DNA of 64,000 nt from Membranipora membranacea (Eukaryota > Bryozoa > Gymnolaemata > Cheilostomatida > Membraniporidae): contig OU612066.1 in assembly GCA_914767715.1 (NCBI GenBank), positions 5,089,001 to 5,153,000 on the forward strand, read 5' to 3'. Below, piece after piece: positions 49,301 through 60,800 of the stretch (its first letter is position 1; each line of letters opens with the position of its first letter). The position numbers were made by a program, and so were the translations under genes. The notes beneath the pieces are model-generated. The model saw only the letters and a list, made by a program, of their open reading frames with translations. It ran no database searches and had not been told where the DNA came from.

Positions 49301-49527
49301 ATGTCAGCAACAATATCGGATAAAATTTAATCTGAATCAAGCACGCAATACATTTTATCTGATTAGTTGGCTGGCTGGATCTACTGGACCAGGAAACACA
49401 ATCAATTAATTAACTCAATCAATCAATGATGAATGAAGTATTTCAGCATATTTGTCACTTGTGATTCCATCAAACTCAAAGATACCTCAGGACCAACCAG
49501 GTTGAATTCTTTCATCATTATCATCAT
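34323..49527 (-). CDS. Large disordered protein of unknown function, 18 coding exons
   Basis: Not recognised. Exons: 49527-49486, 48990-48787, 48601-48047, 47219-44592, 44376-44128, 43049-42918, 42595-42010, 41792-41595, 41208-41036, 40631-40535, 40398-40289, 39934-39844, 39394-38543, 38327-37776, 37465-37241, 36201-35947, 35049-34996, 34495-34323. The total is 7,176 nt, or 2,391 residues. In order: a short acidic N-terminus; KEPS/SPPK repeats and a Ser run (exon 3); a giant Ser/Lys/Asp-rich exon 4 with basic patches and a KRRERRRKEKLERRK helix; Arg/Ser and Asp-rich segments; predicted coiled coils (MTEKERVLAEMRRIDEEKKR); Pro-rich blocks; a GRGRGQNR patch; and a predicted helical C-terminus (ALQNMLNVNSNIPDLNAIYN). 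This looks like a nuclear RNA- or chromatin-associated scaffold, which is an inference. The exon 11/12 junction is weak, and more 5' exons are possible. Confidence 0.78.
48100..48540 (-). repeat. Coding repeats: Ser run and KEPSIKSPPK-type repeats
   Basis: Within exon 3 of the large gene. A run of 14 Ser codons (AGC/AGT/TCN mix) lies near 48250-48295. Four to five 30-bp units encoding variants of KEPSIKSPPK lie at about 48345-48490. Mixed codons in the Ser run argue that it is selected at the protein level rather than being a fresh slippage product. Confidence 0.85.
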
Positions 49528-50848
49528 GTCTTCTCTACTGCTTTGTAATTTCAATTGAATTGCAGGCTAAGTAGTAATCTTATTAGGAGAATTACCAGAT
49601 AGATAAGATGACTCATTAACTTACTTACAAGTTAAGTTACTTGCTACCTACTACCTAGGACTACCTACTACCTACTACTAGTACTAGCTAGTACTAACTA
49701 GCTAGGTCTAGGACTACTAGAACTAGGTACATCATGTTAACACCCTCCCAGGTAATTATAACTTATTTTATGGCTAATTTTCTAGAATTTAATTAACTCA
49801 CCATCACAGGATGGTCTCAGTTCTTCTGCAAAGGGTATCACATGAGAATATTAGTAGATTATCTCATTCTAGTAATTGTCATGTAAGAAGTCATCTTTCA
49901 TCAACTTTTCTCAAATTTCAGTGCAGTTTTCTCTTGGCGTGCAAGGTAAACCATCTCTCATTGGACAACTGCTTGACATAAGCCAAGGACATTGAGAAAA
50001 TTTGGCAAACTAGATCTGATTGGCTGGAAAACCCCTGGCATTTCAGTCTCAGCATAGAGCATCAGAGTCATCCTCTCTCCAAATTAAGCACACTATAAGA
50101 GGACAACTCACAATAAATGTGATTTCTCTCAGATGTTTTGCTAACATCTTGTATTATTTGTTATGCAGGCTGATTAGAACGTGGGGTGTACAAATACCTC
50201 AGCTTTGAAGATTCACTCAATATTCTCCTCATTGTCACCATGGCGTTGAATAGGCTGACTTACTCACTTTTATGGAATCCCCATAACCAAATGACCAATG
50301 AAACCGAAGGAGAGGGTATTTGCTGCGAAAACAAACACCATTTTTTGTGAAAATGTGAATTGGGAAATAATTGACATATTCAGATTAATATTCTGTTTAT
50401 TTCATATAAAGGTTCATTTGGCACAACAAGAGAGCAGAAATGTCTAAAACAAATAATTGACTAATAAAAAATTTCGATGTGATGGATACCCTGCTCAGAT
50501 CAATGGTTAACCTATTACTTTTGTCTTTCCGTGTTCAAAATCGGGTGTAACAAGTAGTAGTCCAGAAACACTAAAAACTCTACCACAACGCAAAAAAAGG
50601 ACAACAGAGAATATAGTGAAAAACAACCTTCTCATCCTTCAATTGCCGAATTCAGACTGTCTATTCAATGTTTGAGATGTTTTACTTGTATGATGGCCAT
50701 GAGGCTCAATCGATGGCACTTTCAAGCCTGAAAACATGAGTGGGTGTTTCAATTGTCATCAACAGCTTTTTAGTTAATTTCAAACCCAAACACGTAAATA
50801 GTGAATTATGTTTTTGATTTTGCACAAGACTAAAGCTACTAGTTATGA
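49528..50848. other. Spacer between IVD and the large gene
   Basis: Both flanking genes are on the minus strand, so this holds the 5' region of the large gene and the 3' UTR of IVD. A likely acceptor at 49567-49568 means the first coding exon may begin at 49566. A possible 24-nt non-coding exon is at 49802-49825. A TAC/CTA-rich low-complexity stretch runs over about 49640-49730. An AATAAA on the minus strand at 50396-50401 could end IVD transcripts. Confidence 0.5.
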
Positions 50849-53800
50849 CTATAAATCTTTATATTCCTGGTTGAGAGCTCTGCCTATAAGCATCCTCCTT
50901 ACTTCACTTGTTCCAGCTCCTATCTCATAAAGTTTGGCATCTCTGAGAAATCTGCCTGTAGGGTAATCATTTATGTAACCGTTTCCACCTGAAAAAAATA
51001 ACAGTAAGATTAGTTCACCTTGTACTTTCACAAGTGATTAGTTCCCTCTAACTTGATATTTTGTAGATATTAATGGTTTTTAATAATTGATTTAAGAGCA
51101 GCACACAGTTAGCAGTATGGTATGAGATTATTGAGGCAACTCAGCTTACGCAGATGACATACTATACCAGCCTCTCACAACTATACCGACTATACGACTT
51201 CCAATTCAAGTATGAGCATCAAGGGTGATGTATCTCTCATTACACTCAGGAAGGAGGACAATTGCCATATATAGCTTTATATTTATACCAACTACATAAC
51301 ATATGATCACGGTGGGAACAGATAGCAAAAACAAAAAAGATATCCTATTTATGACTTGGGTGATGGAAGGTATGTCACAGAGTATTAAATGCAGGAAATA
51401 ACTGATAGAATAATCACCCAAAATCTGTATTGCATCCAACGCCAGTTTCGTAGCTTCTTCTGCAGAGTACAAAATAACTGCAGCACAATCCTAAAGATAA
51501 AAAGTAAATGAGAATGAGATGGGGCATTCACATTTATTCTGACACAGATTTCTAGGTGTCCTTTTGCATCAATAGGGTGTTACTGCTATATTTGACCAGG
51601 TTCATTATTATAATATATTACCAAGCACCCGCAAACTCATCTGTCACAATATTCCATGATAGAGGTCTCATATACTATTGTTTATTTTTAGCTGCCATGA
51701 TCGCAGCTCATTCGCACCATTTATTCTTGGATATGACATTCTAAACTTCACCACTGTCCGTATAGATGTGTCAATACATGTTAATCCAAGTAATTATCCC
51801 CACTGTCCTATGAATTTCGAAACAAGCAAATATGAATAACTAAGTGTCAAATTTGTACATGTTTGTCACCAACCCTACGGGGATCCTACAAGCTATTTTG
51901 ATTTTGACAAAAAAGCTTTTCTCTGCAAACAATACAGCGGCATTTGTGAGGGACGTGTATGAATTTCAATACCACACCTAACTGCTTATACTATGGATGT
52001 AAGGGCATTATATGACTTTTTCAACATCATTACCTTAGGGACTGTTTCACCATTATCCAATGCTCTGGCCACGTTATACACATATGACCTCGTAACGTTA
52101 AGCTTAGTGTACATGTCAGCCATCTTTCCTTGTAAAAGCTGTAGAAGAACAATGGAAATCAATCATCAACTAGAGTTTTAACCATAGTTATTATTATGGT
52201 TTCAACCAATGAAAGGTGAAAAAATTGGAGCTCCATCATAAAACCACGACCAAAGTTAGTGAATTATGATGCACAATGTACATTGAGGCTCAAACTGCAT
52301 GTTACTAGGAAAAAAGCTAACTCAAGGCCGAGATATTACATACAGGCATTGATACGGAATAATTATATTATATATGTTAGATATATATTATACCTTTAGT
52401 GCATACAGGCCATTTTAGGGAAGCTGTGCATTGAACCCAAAGTGTACATCAACAACTAAAAGGGCTTGAGGAAGGAACTCTCACAATTCATCAGACTGCC
52501 AGTTATATAATAAAGTTTTCTTACCTGGAATGTACCAATTTTCTTTCCAAACTGTTCTCTCTGGTGAGCATAGTCAAAGGCAACATCACAACAAGCCTGC
52601 ATTAGTCTGCAATGAGAAATTACCATTAGATTACTTTCTGTACAAATATAAATGTCTTGAAGGGAAGCAACCATTTTTTGTATATTAAGCTGACGGAAGA
52701 CAAATTATTGATAATTTATTAATCTTATTGAGCTAACAAAAACCTAAATGTACTGAAGACATTGCATCACGCTACAGACACAGTACCAGAAAACAAATTA
52801 TAAAATTTAACAGTAATTAAATAATCTCACCCCAGTGGACCTGCAGCAAGGAAAGCTCTCTCTATATCGAGACCACTCATAAGTACATATACACCGCCTC
52901 CCTCCTTACCGATCACATTCTTAGCTATTTCAAGAGAAGTGGAAGTATTTGTCGTCAACAGACTGGTATTTAAATTGAATTGACTGGTTATTAAATTAAA
53001 TTCACACAGCACACTGGTTAACAGGCAGAGCAACATCAAACCAAAGGATAATGTGAGTGAGCTTCATTGCGGGAGGTCCCTGTGGTAGCTATGACTACAT
53101 CTGTGCATCAATCATAATTTTGCCACAGTGAGATGAAGTTATTGTTTGCACTAGACATAAATTTGAGGAAACTTGGTTTCACCGTGACATTATCAGACTG
53201 GAAGAGGAGCCACTTACCCCAGACATCCAGAAGCACCCAACCCTCTCTCTACATCTAATCCTGACATAAGGATATAAACACCTCCCCCTACTCTCCCCAG
53301 CACATTACACTCTATAAATCATATCAGCCCCATATAGATAGATAGTCCGCATAATTAAATAACAGTTAGATTCAAACACCACATAGAAGCTTGGGAGAGG
53401 GATGATTTTGAGAGGTTAGGGATACAAAATTGAAAAGGCAAAACTGAAACAAAAGAGGGAACACAGAATAGAGTAAAAGCAAAATTACAAGAATTAAGCA
53501 CATGCAAAAACAATTCAAAGCTATTTAAACAAGGCCAGAAGCCAGGCTTATGTGGAAGTGTGACTGCAAAACCTGAAACAAGCTGAGATATGTGTAGGTA
53601 GCTATAGAAGGTCGGGTCAGGTTGCAGCAAGTTGGTTTTCTTCTCCGGGGTATTGGGCCCATTGAAAATGAAACAAACCCACTTCTGGTCTAATGTGAAG
53701 TGTTTTGACACCAGGTCAATAAAAAACGTTTGCCTTTCAAAGGCTTATTTGTGGCAAAGGTTAGACAAAAGTGTCAAGAAATTTTTCATCTTGATGAACA

Positions 53801-56800
53801 AAGTTCAATCCAGGTAGCTCATTACATAACTTTACCAGCCTGTGCTTACCTGGTACTTTGCAGTCTTCAAATATGAGCTCCCCTGTGTTGGATCCTCTCA
53901 TACCAAGTTTGTCAAGTTTGACAGCCTGTGAAAAACCTTCCATATCCTGCGCAGAAAACCAATTAGCATTATTACTCATTTTTATGTGTGTGTCTATATA
54001 TATAAAATATATATAATATATAATATATACAAACATAGATTCATTTAGGAAAATGAATTATAGAGGTTGTAGACTTCAGAGTGACAGTGAGGTACAGTAG
54101 TACAGCTGATGGGTGATGTATGACATAATCGGAGATCACAAACTCGACAAGATAACATCAGTCTCCCAACAGATGGTTAAACTAAGCCATTGCGGAGATG
54201 ACTTCTGCTTTTCAATGATGTTACCAGTTCCAAGGTGAAATTTTTTCCAAGATATAAAAATGTATGATTTAATTACTGCTCAGCATTTGAAAGTCTGAGT
54301 GTTTGCAATGGACAACGTGTGTTTTCATGTAAGTCACTAGCTTTGGTCTGTTTGGTTAAATCCATAGACTTAATGATAATTATTATTAAGTCTATAGTTA
54401 AATCTAGTGTATATGAAGTCAATGATAGACATGAACATTTATATGTTTATGATGCTAGCACACTAAATTTCTCAAAATTTCTTCTGTGAAAAACCTTGTG
54501 AATTCTTATTGCTTGATGGCCGTGTCCAGTTCAGCCAGCCTTACCTTTTCTATGAGGAATGTAGTGATGCCATGTTGATGTTTAGTGGGATCTGTTTTGG
54601 CATAAACTACCAGCACATCAGCATCTGGGCCATTAGTTATCCAAAACTTAGAACCATTTAGTACATAGTAGTCACCTGAAAAACATTACACAATTGAGGA
54701 ATTATTCTCTAATAAAATACTTGTTAAGTCAGCGAATCCGGAAGCATATACCCAAACGCATATATTACTGCTATATTTTAAGAGCTTGCTACACCAGGTG
54801 CTGAAATAAAAATTGTCTCTGTCTCTACTGATTAAAATGTCGGTTACCCCTATCACACAAACAACCAAAACTACATCTGTACATGATAAATTCCATCATA
54901 CAACTTTTCGGATCGTGTCAGTAATTCAGCGCTTATGCTAAGATCAAATTGTGAGAACAATTAACAACTATTATATAACCTTCTTAACAAAGCAAAATGA
55001 TTAGGTCTCAAGCCACATAACAAAACAATGCTGAAACTAAAGTAATTACTATGATCACAAGGCACGACTTGTCTATGCCATGCTCAGGTCCAATCCACAA
55101 CACCCGTTATACAGAAAGAACCGATTAAATAGGATTAATGGGGCAGAGTAGAAGTAAAGTGAAAAATTTGTCGAACATTATTTATTATAATACAGAAATT
55201 ATTGACTAACCTTTTTTGACAGCAGTGGTTCTCATCGACACAACATCTGATCCTGATCCACTCTCACTCATGGCAAGTGCTCCTATATGCTCACCCGAAC
55301 ACAACTAGAAACGTGAATAGCTTTGCCATTTACACTTTCGGAGATCAACTAACACCGTGTTACCCATAAGCTAACCTTTCACAAAAACAAATGCGAAGAT
55401 TCAAAAGTTGTTTTTTTAATTGGCATCGCATAAAGAAGAGAGTTCACCTTTGGTAGATATTTTTCCTTTTGTTCAGTGTTGCCATTTTTGGAGATTTGAT
55501 TTACACAGAGATTAGAGTGAGCTCCATAACTCAGAGCAATAGCAGCAGATATACGGGACATCTCCTCCATCACCAGACAGTGATTCAAATATGACGTATC
55601 TATACCTCCATACTCGGCTAAAGTACACAAGTCAGTTAGTCACATTACGAGACATAAATCCAATGATTACCACCCATTGTATATTCGAATCGGATATACT
55701 GGTATGTAAAACAATGCTACTGTCAGGTTTAATATGTAAGAAATCTCTATCCGCTGACATTTTATGTGATTCAGTTAAATTACAAAATGTACGAATTGAG
55801 TGTTAGCATGCTAGTTATTGTTGATAAAGCAATATGAGAAGTGAAGATACCCCCTATTTCTCACCTGGAGCAGTCATACCGAGAAATCCCATATCTCCAA
55901 GCTTCTTCCAAAATTCCTTGAAACACAAAAAATAAACTGATAAATCAGAAAGGTGGACATTACGGTTTGTACAAGTACACCACATCATATTAAAGTGACA
56001 GTCCTACTAGGCCATGTTTGGTATGGATTTAAAGATCTCAGACTGAAAAGTCATTAGGGCATATGAAATGAAATAGCCTGTGAACCTAGTTGCAGTAAAA
56101 CTGCTGCAAAGTTTGAAAATTGCAATCATAGTGGATCATAGCGATTTATTGCCTCCCCCTGACCACTATGATACACTATGATCCTTGCTAAAATATTTTT
56201 AAAAAACTAAAATGCTATTTTCCACAATCTTCATTTTTTTATTTTTGCATTTGCCCTATGAACTCACAATATTCGAGTTACTGGGGTTATATATCCACTT
56301 TTCTAATAGGACTGTCGCTTTAAAGCTAAAACCTCCCTTTTCTTGGATTATGGCTACACTCTATAGTGATGAAATATTAGATAAGGAGCAGTCAAAGGGC
56401 ACAATCACTATGTTGTCATAGGAATAAATCTGAAAACCACTCAAGAATGCTGAAAGTCACAATTCATGACTGATTTGTATATATGTTTGAAGATGGCCAC
56501 CTAATCTTACCCGCTGATTGGCCCATCCATTGTCATGATCTATCTGGTCAGCATATGGTGCAAGCTCCTTCGCCATAAAATTCTTTGCCGTTTCTCTCAT
56601 CTTAAGGAATCAAAATAATAGAGTGATTAATATAGATGCAACACTGAAAGGAAATCAGTAGTCTTAATTAAAATAAATTAAATGTTTAACCAGCACAAGT
56701 CAGCCTAACATAAATTCCTCATCAGTACGAGTGGAATTCTGACATCTCTATGTCTAGTAATGCAACTCAGTATCTTATGCTTATCTCTCATATAGACAGC

Positions 56801-57455
56801 GATTTTATTGGACATATGTTTTGCAAGATAAAAAATCTCTCTGGTCAACCGAAACTTTGCCATATTCCTTTGCCATCAGATCAGAGTTTAAGTCCATCAA
56901 CCTTGACAAACGAACTGAGTCCAAGAACCCAATGAACTCCCTCTCGAGTTCATTGAACAAACCATAGTTGATATTTCATCTATGGCAAAGCTGGGGCCAT
57001 TTTCCAAAGTTAAAATAAGACACACTCATATGCATGTAAGCAAGTAGTCCATTCTTAATCCTTTATGCTAGTAAGTTAAGACTAAATCAATTGTGAAGTC
57101 AAGTGAGTGTGTTGGTGTTGGTTGGAGATGGGGGATTTACATTGTACAAATTTGTTGATTGTAGACTGTAGAGTACTGGCAAACCTTAAGGATTTAGATC
57201 TTGAATCTGATCTCATGTTACAATAATTATACTGATAATAATTATATAATAAAATAATAAATATAATAATTATTATCATAATCTAATTAGTCTAATCTAA
57301 TAATGGCTCACCTCAGTATGCTCATCACTGAGCCCAAAGAACTTGTCATTTATAGGGTACTGAGAGAAGGTTCTGGCTGTTTGAACACTCTGTCTTCTGC
57401 TCAGAAGACTCCTGACACAGTATTTGCTCTGTCTGAGTGCATTTGATACAGACAT
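50849..57455 (-). CDS. IVD: Isovaleryl-CoA dehydrogenase, mitochondrial
   Basis: FAD enzyme of leucine breakdown that oxidises isovaleryl-CoA to 3-methylcrotonyl-CoA and passes electrons to ETF. Exons: 57455-57312, 56600-56511, 55916-55865, 55617-55448, 55304-55211, 54675-54545, 53946-53850, then either 53311-53218 or 52924-52831, then 52606-52525, 52138-52034, 51490-51418, 50988-50849. Either choice gives 1,272 nt and 423 residues, the usual IVD length. Exon 1 is an Arg/Ser-rich, acid-poor mitochondrial presequence. Landmarks are [36 protein letters not shown] with the catalytic Glu (about residue 281 of the precursor), [18 protein letters not shown] and [19 protein letters not shown] and the C-terminal GNGYIND(Y)[13 protein letters not shown] separate IVD from other acyl-CoA dehydrogenases. 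The gene is head-to-head with LST2. Confidence 0.96.
52831..52924 (-). other. IVD: IVD exon 8, version b (canonical)
   Basis: 94 nt, enters in phase 1 and leaves in phase 2. Encodes [18 protein letters not shown] and then [12 protein letters not shown], close to the IVD family consensus. The Glu after LDI is the catalytic base by family knowledge. Acceptor AATAG and donor GTGAGA are intact. Confidence 0.9.
53218..53311 (-). other. IVD: IVD exon 8, version a (alternative, diverged)
   Basis: Also 94 nt with the same phases, 294 bp before version b in the transcript. Encodes [18 protein letters not shown] and then [12 protein letters not shown]. The catalytic Glu and the Arg after it are kept, while AFLAAGP is replaced by GLGASGC. 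Acceptor TTATAG and donor GTAAGT are intact and there is no stop. Including both versions would shift the frame, so they can only be used one at a time. Confidence 0.85.
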
Positions 57456-57829
57456 GGTCCTTTTCTGGATACTCTAGGGACAGATAAGGAAAAAAGTTAT
57501 AAAAGTTGATATTCTGCAAAACAGGAAATGAAAAGAAATCAATTGATCAGCCTCGCTATAAATTTACCAACCAGGTCAAATCTGGGCGTGGTCTTCATCC
57601 AAAACAAAGCTGGGATGATATCATATTTGTGAATAAATATTTGTGACTGGCAGGAATCCTTTACAATGTCCTAGCTGTAGTTAGGTTATATTGAATATAT
57701 GTATAGTATAGTACTTAGATTTAGTCCATATTATTTAAACAAGGCTTCATTCCAAGACCCTATAATATTTTAACCAGCTGATATTGATGATTTAGGAGTA
57801 ACAAAATAATTATAACTGAAAGTGAAGTC
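57456..57829. promoter_or_regulatory. Shared divergent promoter region of IVD and LST2
   Basis: Only 374 bp separate the IVD start (minus) from the LST2 start (plus). Both promoters and 5' UTRs must lie here unless there are upstream non-coding exons. AT-rich, with no TATA box that I can place convincingly. Confidence 0.55.
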
Positions 57830-60800
57830 ATGCTTTCACTCAGGAAACTCCTCTACAAACCAAAGGTTGGTACAATCACAATGAATTAGTTCATATTGGT
57901 AGGACAAACTGAGGGTGGTAATCTATTGAACAATTGAAGCCATTGCTTTGATATCTGGATATCATACCCTTGCTTTTTGGTATTGAAGTTTGATATTATT
58001 TCAACTAAGACTTAGATTACAGACCACCTGCGTTACATTAACAAGGGTCTTACTGATGAATGTTGATACTCCATTCTCTCTGATGAGACTGAGATGTATG
58101 AATTGAAAAAGAAGCAACATTTACCATCATTCATTAAATTAAGATGGACTTGAAAACAGACAGTTTGTCAAAACTAGGCTTTTGTAATTTTTATGTCCAA
58201 CCAACATTAAACTCTTCATCATAGTTTGCATGTTTTCTCCTCCGTAACCAACTGCTAGCTGATTTATTGATGTCATAGCCATGATAAACATATGATTTAC
58301 TCTTTGTTCATATGAATTTTTAAGTTATGATTTTTTTATTTTAGCGAGTGGACACGTCTCTTTTAGCTCAATTTTACTATGCAGATGAGGATCTATGTTT
58401 AGTCGCGGCAGAGTTGGATAGCTTTGACGGGCGCAAGAACCCGGCAAGATGTGCTGCCCTAGTTGCTCAATTAAGACAGGTAAGCCATATCAACACAAAA
58501 TAAGAATTATCCTACTGATGGATATCTTGAGCCTATCAAATCCAAGTAGTAGCAATGATCCGTCAGCGAACTGAACTTGGTAGAACAACTTCAAGGCTAA
58601 TGAGATGGTGATTTCCTTGCCTTGGTTAGTGCATCAAGGTCTTCTACTTGAAGGCTTTTCTTTAACGCCTGTTGGGACTCCTCTGCTCAGAATGAGTAAG
58701 TACTAATGGTTATTGTTTTGTCTCAGGACCAGGATCAGGTACTCCGTCTCATCCAGTCTATGATGGAGGAGATAATACCAGAGCTGAGGGCCTCTCGTGA
58801 TTTCAGAGTCAAATATCCAGAAGATCTGATACAAGACGGCCTCGCTGGTCAGCTCTGGTTTGGTGCTGAGGTATGTTTGACCTGTTATAAGCATGGGCCT
58901 TGCCTTGGCCAGATCAAAGATCCAGTTTGCTAACATGAACATATGAACTATTCAACTGAGCTTCTAGTCTGGTAATGAACCAAATTTCAGTAGCAGGTGA
59001 TACAGGCTAAGTAAACCCTTTGGACCTACATGAATATGATAAAATTAGGATATTTATAAAATGTTTAACTCCTATTGTGGCTCCTTCCGACACTCACCAA
59101 TAAGTTACGATCAAACCATAGTTTTTCACTCAATGGCTGTTATATTTCAGTGCTTAGCTGCTGGATCTAGTATTTTAAATCGAGAGATAGAAAGTGAAAG
59201 TATGAGACCATTAGCTCGAAGTCTCACTAAACAACTGGATATACTCAGACAGTTACTCAGGGACCAGAGTCTACGAGACCCCACAACCTACTCGGACAGG
59301 ATTATGGGCAGCTTAATCAAATTTGATCAAACATTTGCAGAGTTTGAGCTCAGGTAGGAATCTTGTTCTGTTTTGGGTCTATGTACGCAAAAAAATAGGG
59401 CAGCAGAAAGTTCCACACTCTTTGCCTCATCGAGTTCATTGGCCACTTTCAGTTTAGCTACTTGGTTATTTGCCTTTCGGTCAATTGAGCGATCAAACTA
59501 TTGAACTGGTCGAATGCACTGACCTGAAAGCCCAACTGATTTCACATTTAAACATTGGCGTGGATTTGGATGAAATAGTACAGTGCCCAAGCTTAGTTTA
59601 TTTGGTAAAATCACATGTTGATGGCAATAAGGAAGAAGTGCAGAAAACGACTGCCCTTGTTTTGTTTGATGACATCATTCGCTCATGTTAACATAGTCAC
59701 CCACAGCGTCACTAGAGTAGTTCCTTATTTCTTTGTATAAGTGTCCTTAGATCTGATATTGCTACACTCATACTAGAATCTGCATTGTCATTAGATGACA
59801 AGTCCCCGTCAGACATTTAGTGTAATAATAAATAATCTCTCTGAGTCTGGTGTGTGGCTAAATCAGAATGGTATTGAATTCCTCTGTGGTCATATTTAGT
59901 TTATAAATAACATAGTTTTATGGATGACCTACGCATTGTCATTTATCACCTGTCATAGCTAAGCGTAGGGAGCTGACCTGGCGGAACCTTCCAAGGAAGT
60001 TCAGGTGGAGAGTTTTGACATGTAAAGATGCTCACTGATTAGGGGATTTGCTTAATATTTCCATCAGACAACCCATCATAATGAATACAATATATATTTA
60101 CTCAGTGCATTGATGAGGCATACATAATTACCATACTGGTAATTGTTCTTTGTTGCGATTTTGGTAGCTATGTGAGTGCTATGGTACCAGTGAAGACAAT
60201 GAAGGAATATGATATGGCTCAAGAGGTTACTGTCTTATTCAGTGAAACTGTTCAAAGGTTAGCAACTCCTCCTCAACTCCCTCAGAAGGTCAGATAGCCT
60301 TGAATTCATATTTCAATGATACAGACACATCTCTGTGTCAGTGTCAGCAGGGAGATTGGAAGGTGTCAGCAATAGATGACCCTGTAGGACGTTCCACCGC
60401 TCATCAATTAGAGTAAATGTCTTCGTTTGTCGAGAGACATAGAGAAGGCTTTATTATCCCTCCTATTATATGAGAAAGAGTACAAAGTTGCCATTATAGT
60501 CAGTATACTGAAGATTATATCTCTGTATCTCAGACTGTGCTTCTGATTGGAAAGTATCCTGTGAACACACACCATATACTAACCCATTAGTTACAGCGTT
60601 ATAATAAGTGCCGCTGAACTTTGAGCAAGTCACCACTTTGCTAGGCCACTAAGTGTGGTATTTGGGTGTGACTGTGTTGCCCCAAAGAGTCAGATAAATA
60701 TCGTACTCCTCAGTTGCCCTTAGGAAATCATGCCGCTTTGTTCATCTTATGATAATTCTCATACTATGTACTGTACTAATAATAATTGCTCATGGTATCA

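Noticed and set aside
49640-49730. CTA/TAC-rich block as a CRISPR-like or regulatory array
   Set aside because: Irregular low-complexity sequence with no fixed repeat and spacer structure.
53041-53100. Third IVD exon 8 copy between versions a and b
   Set aside because: A short GCGGGAGGTCC stretch resembles the end of exon 8, but there is no surrounding similarity and no reading frame.
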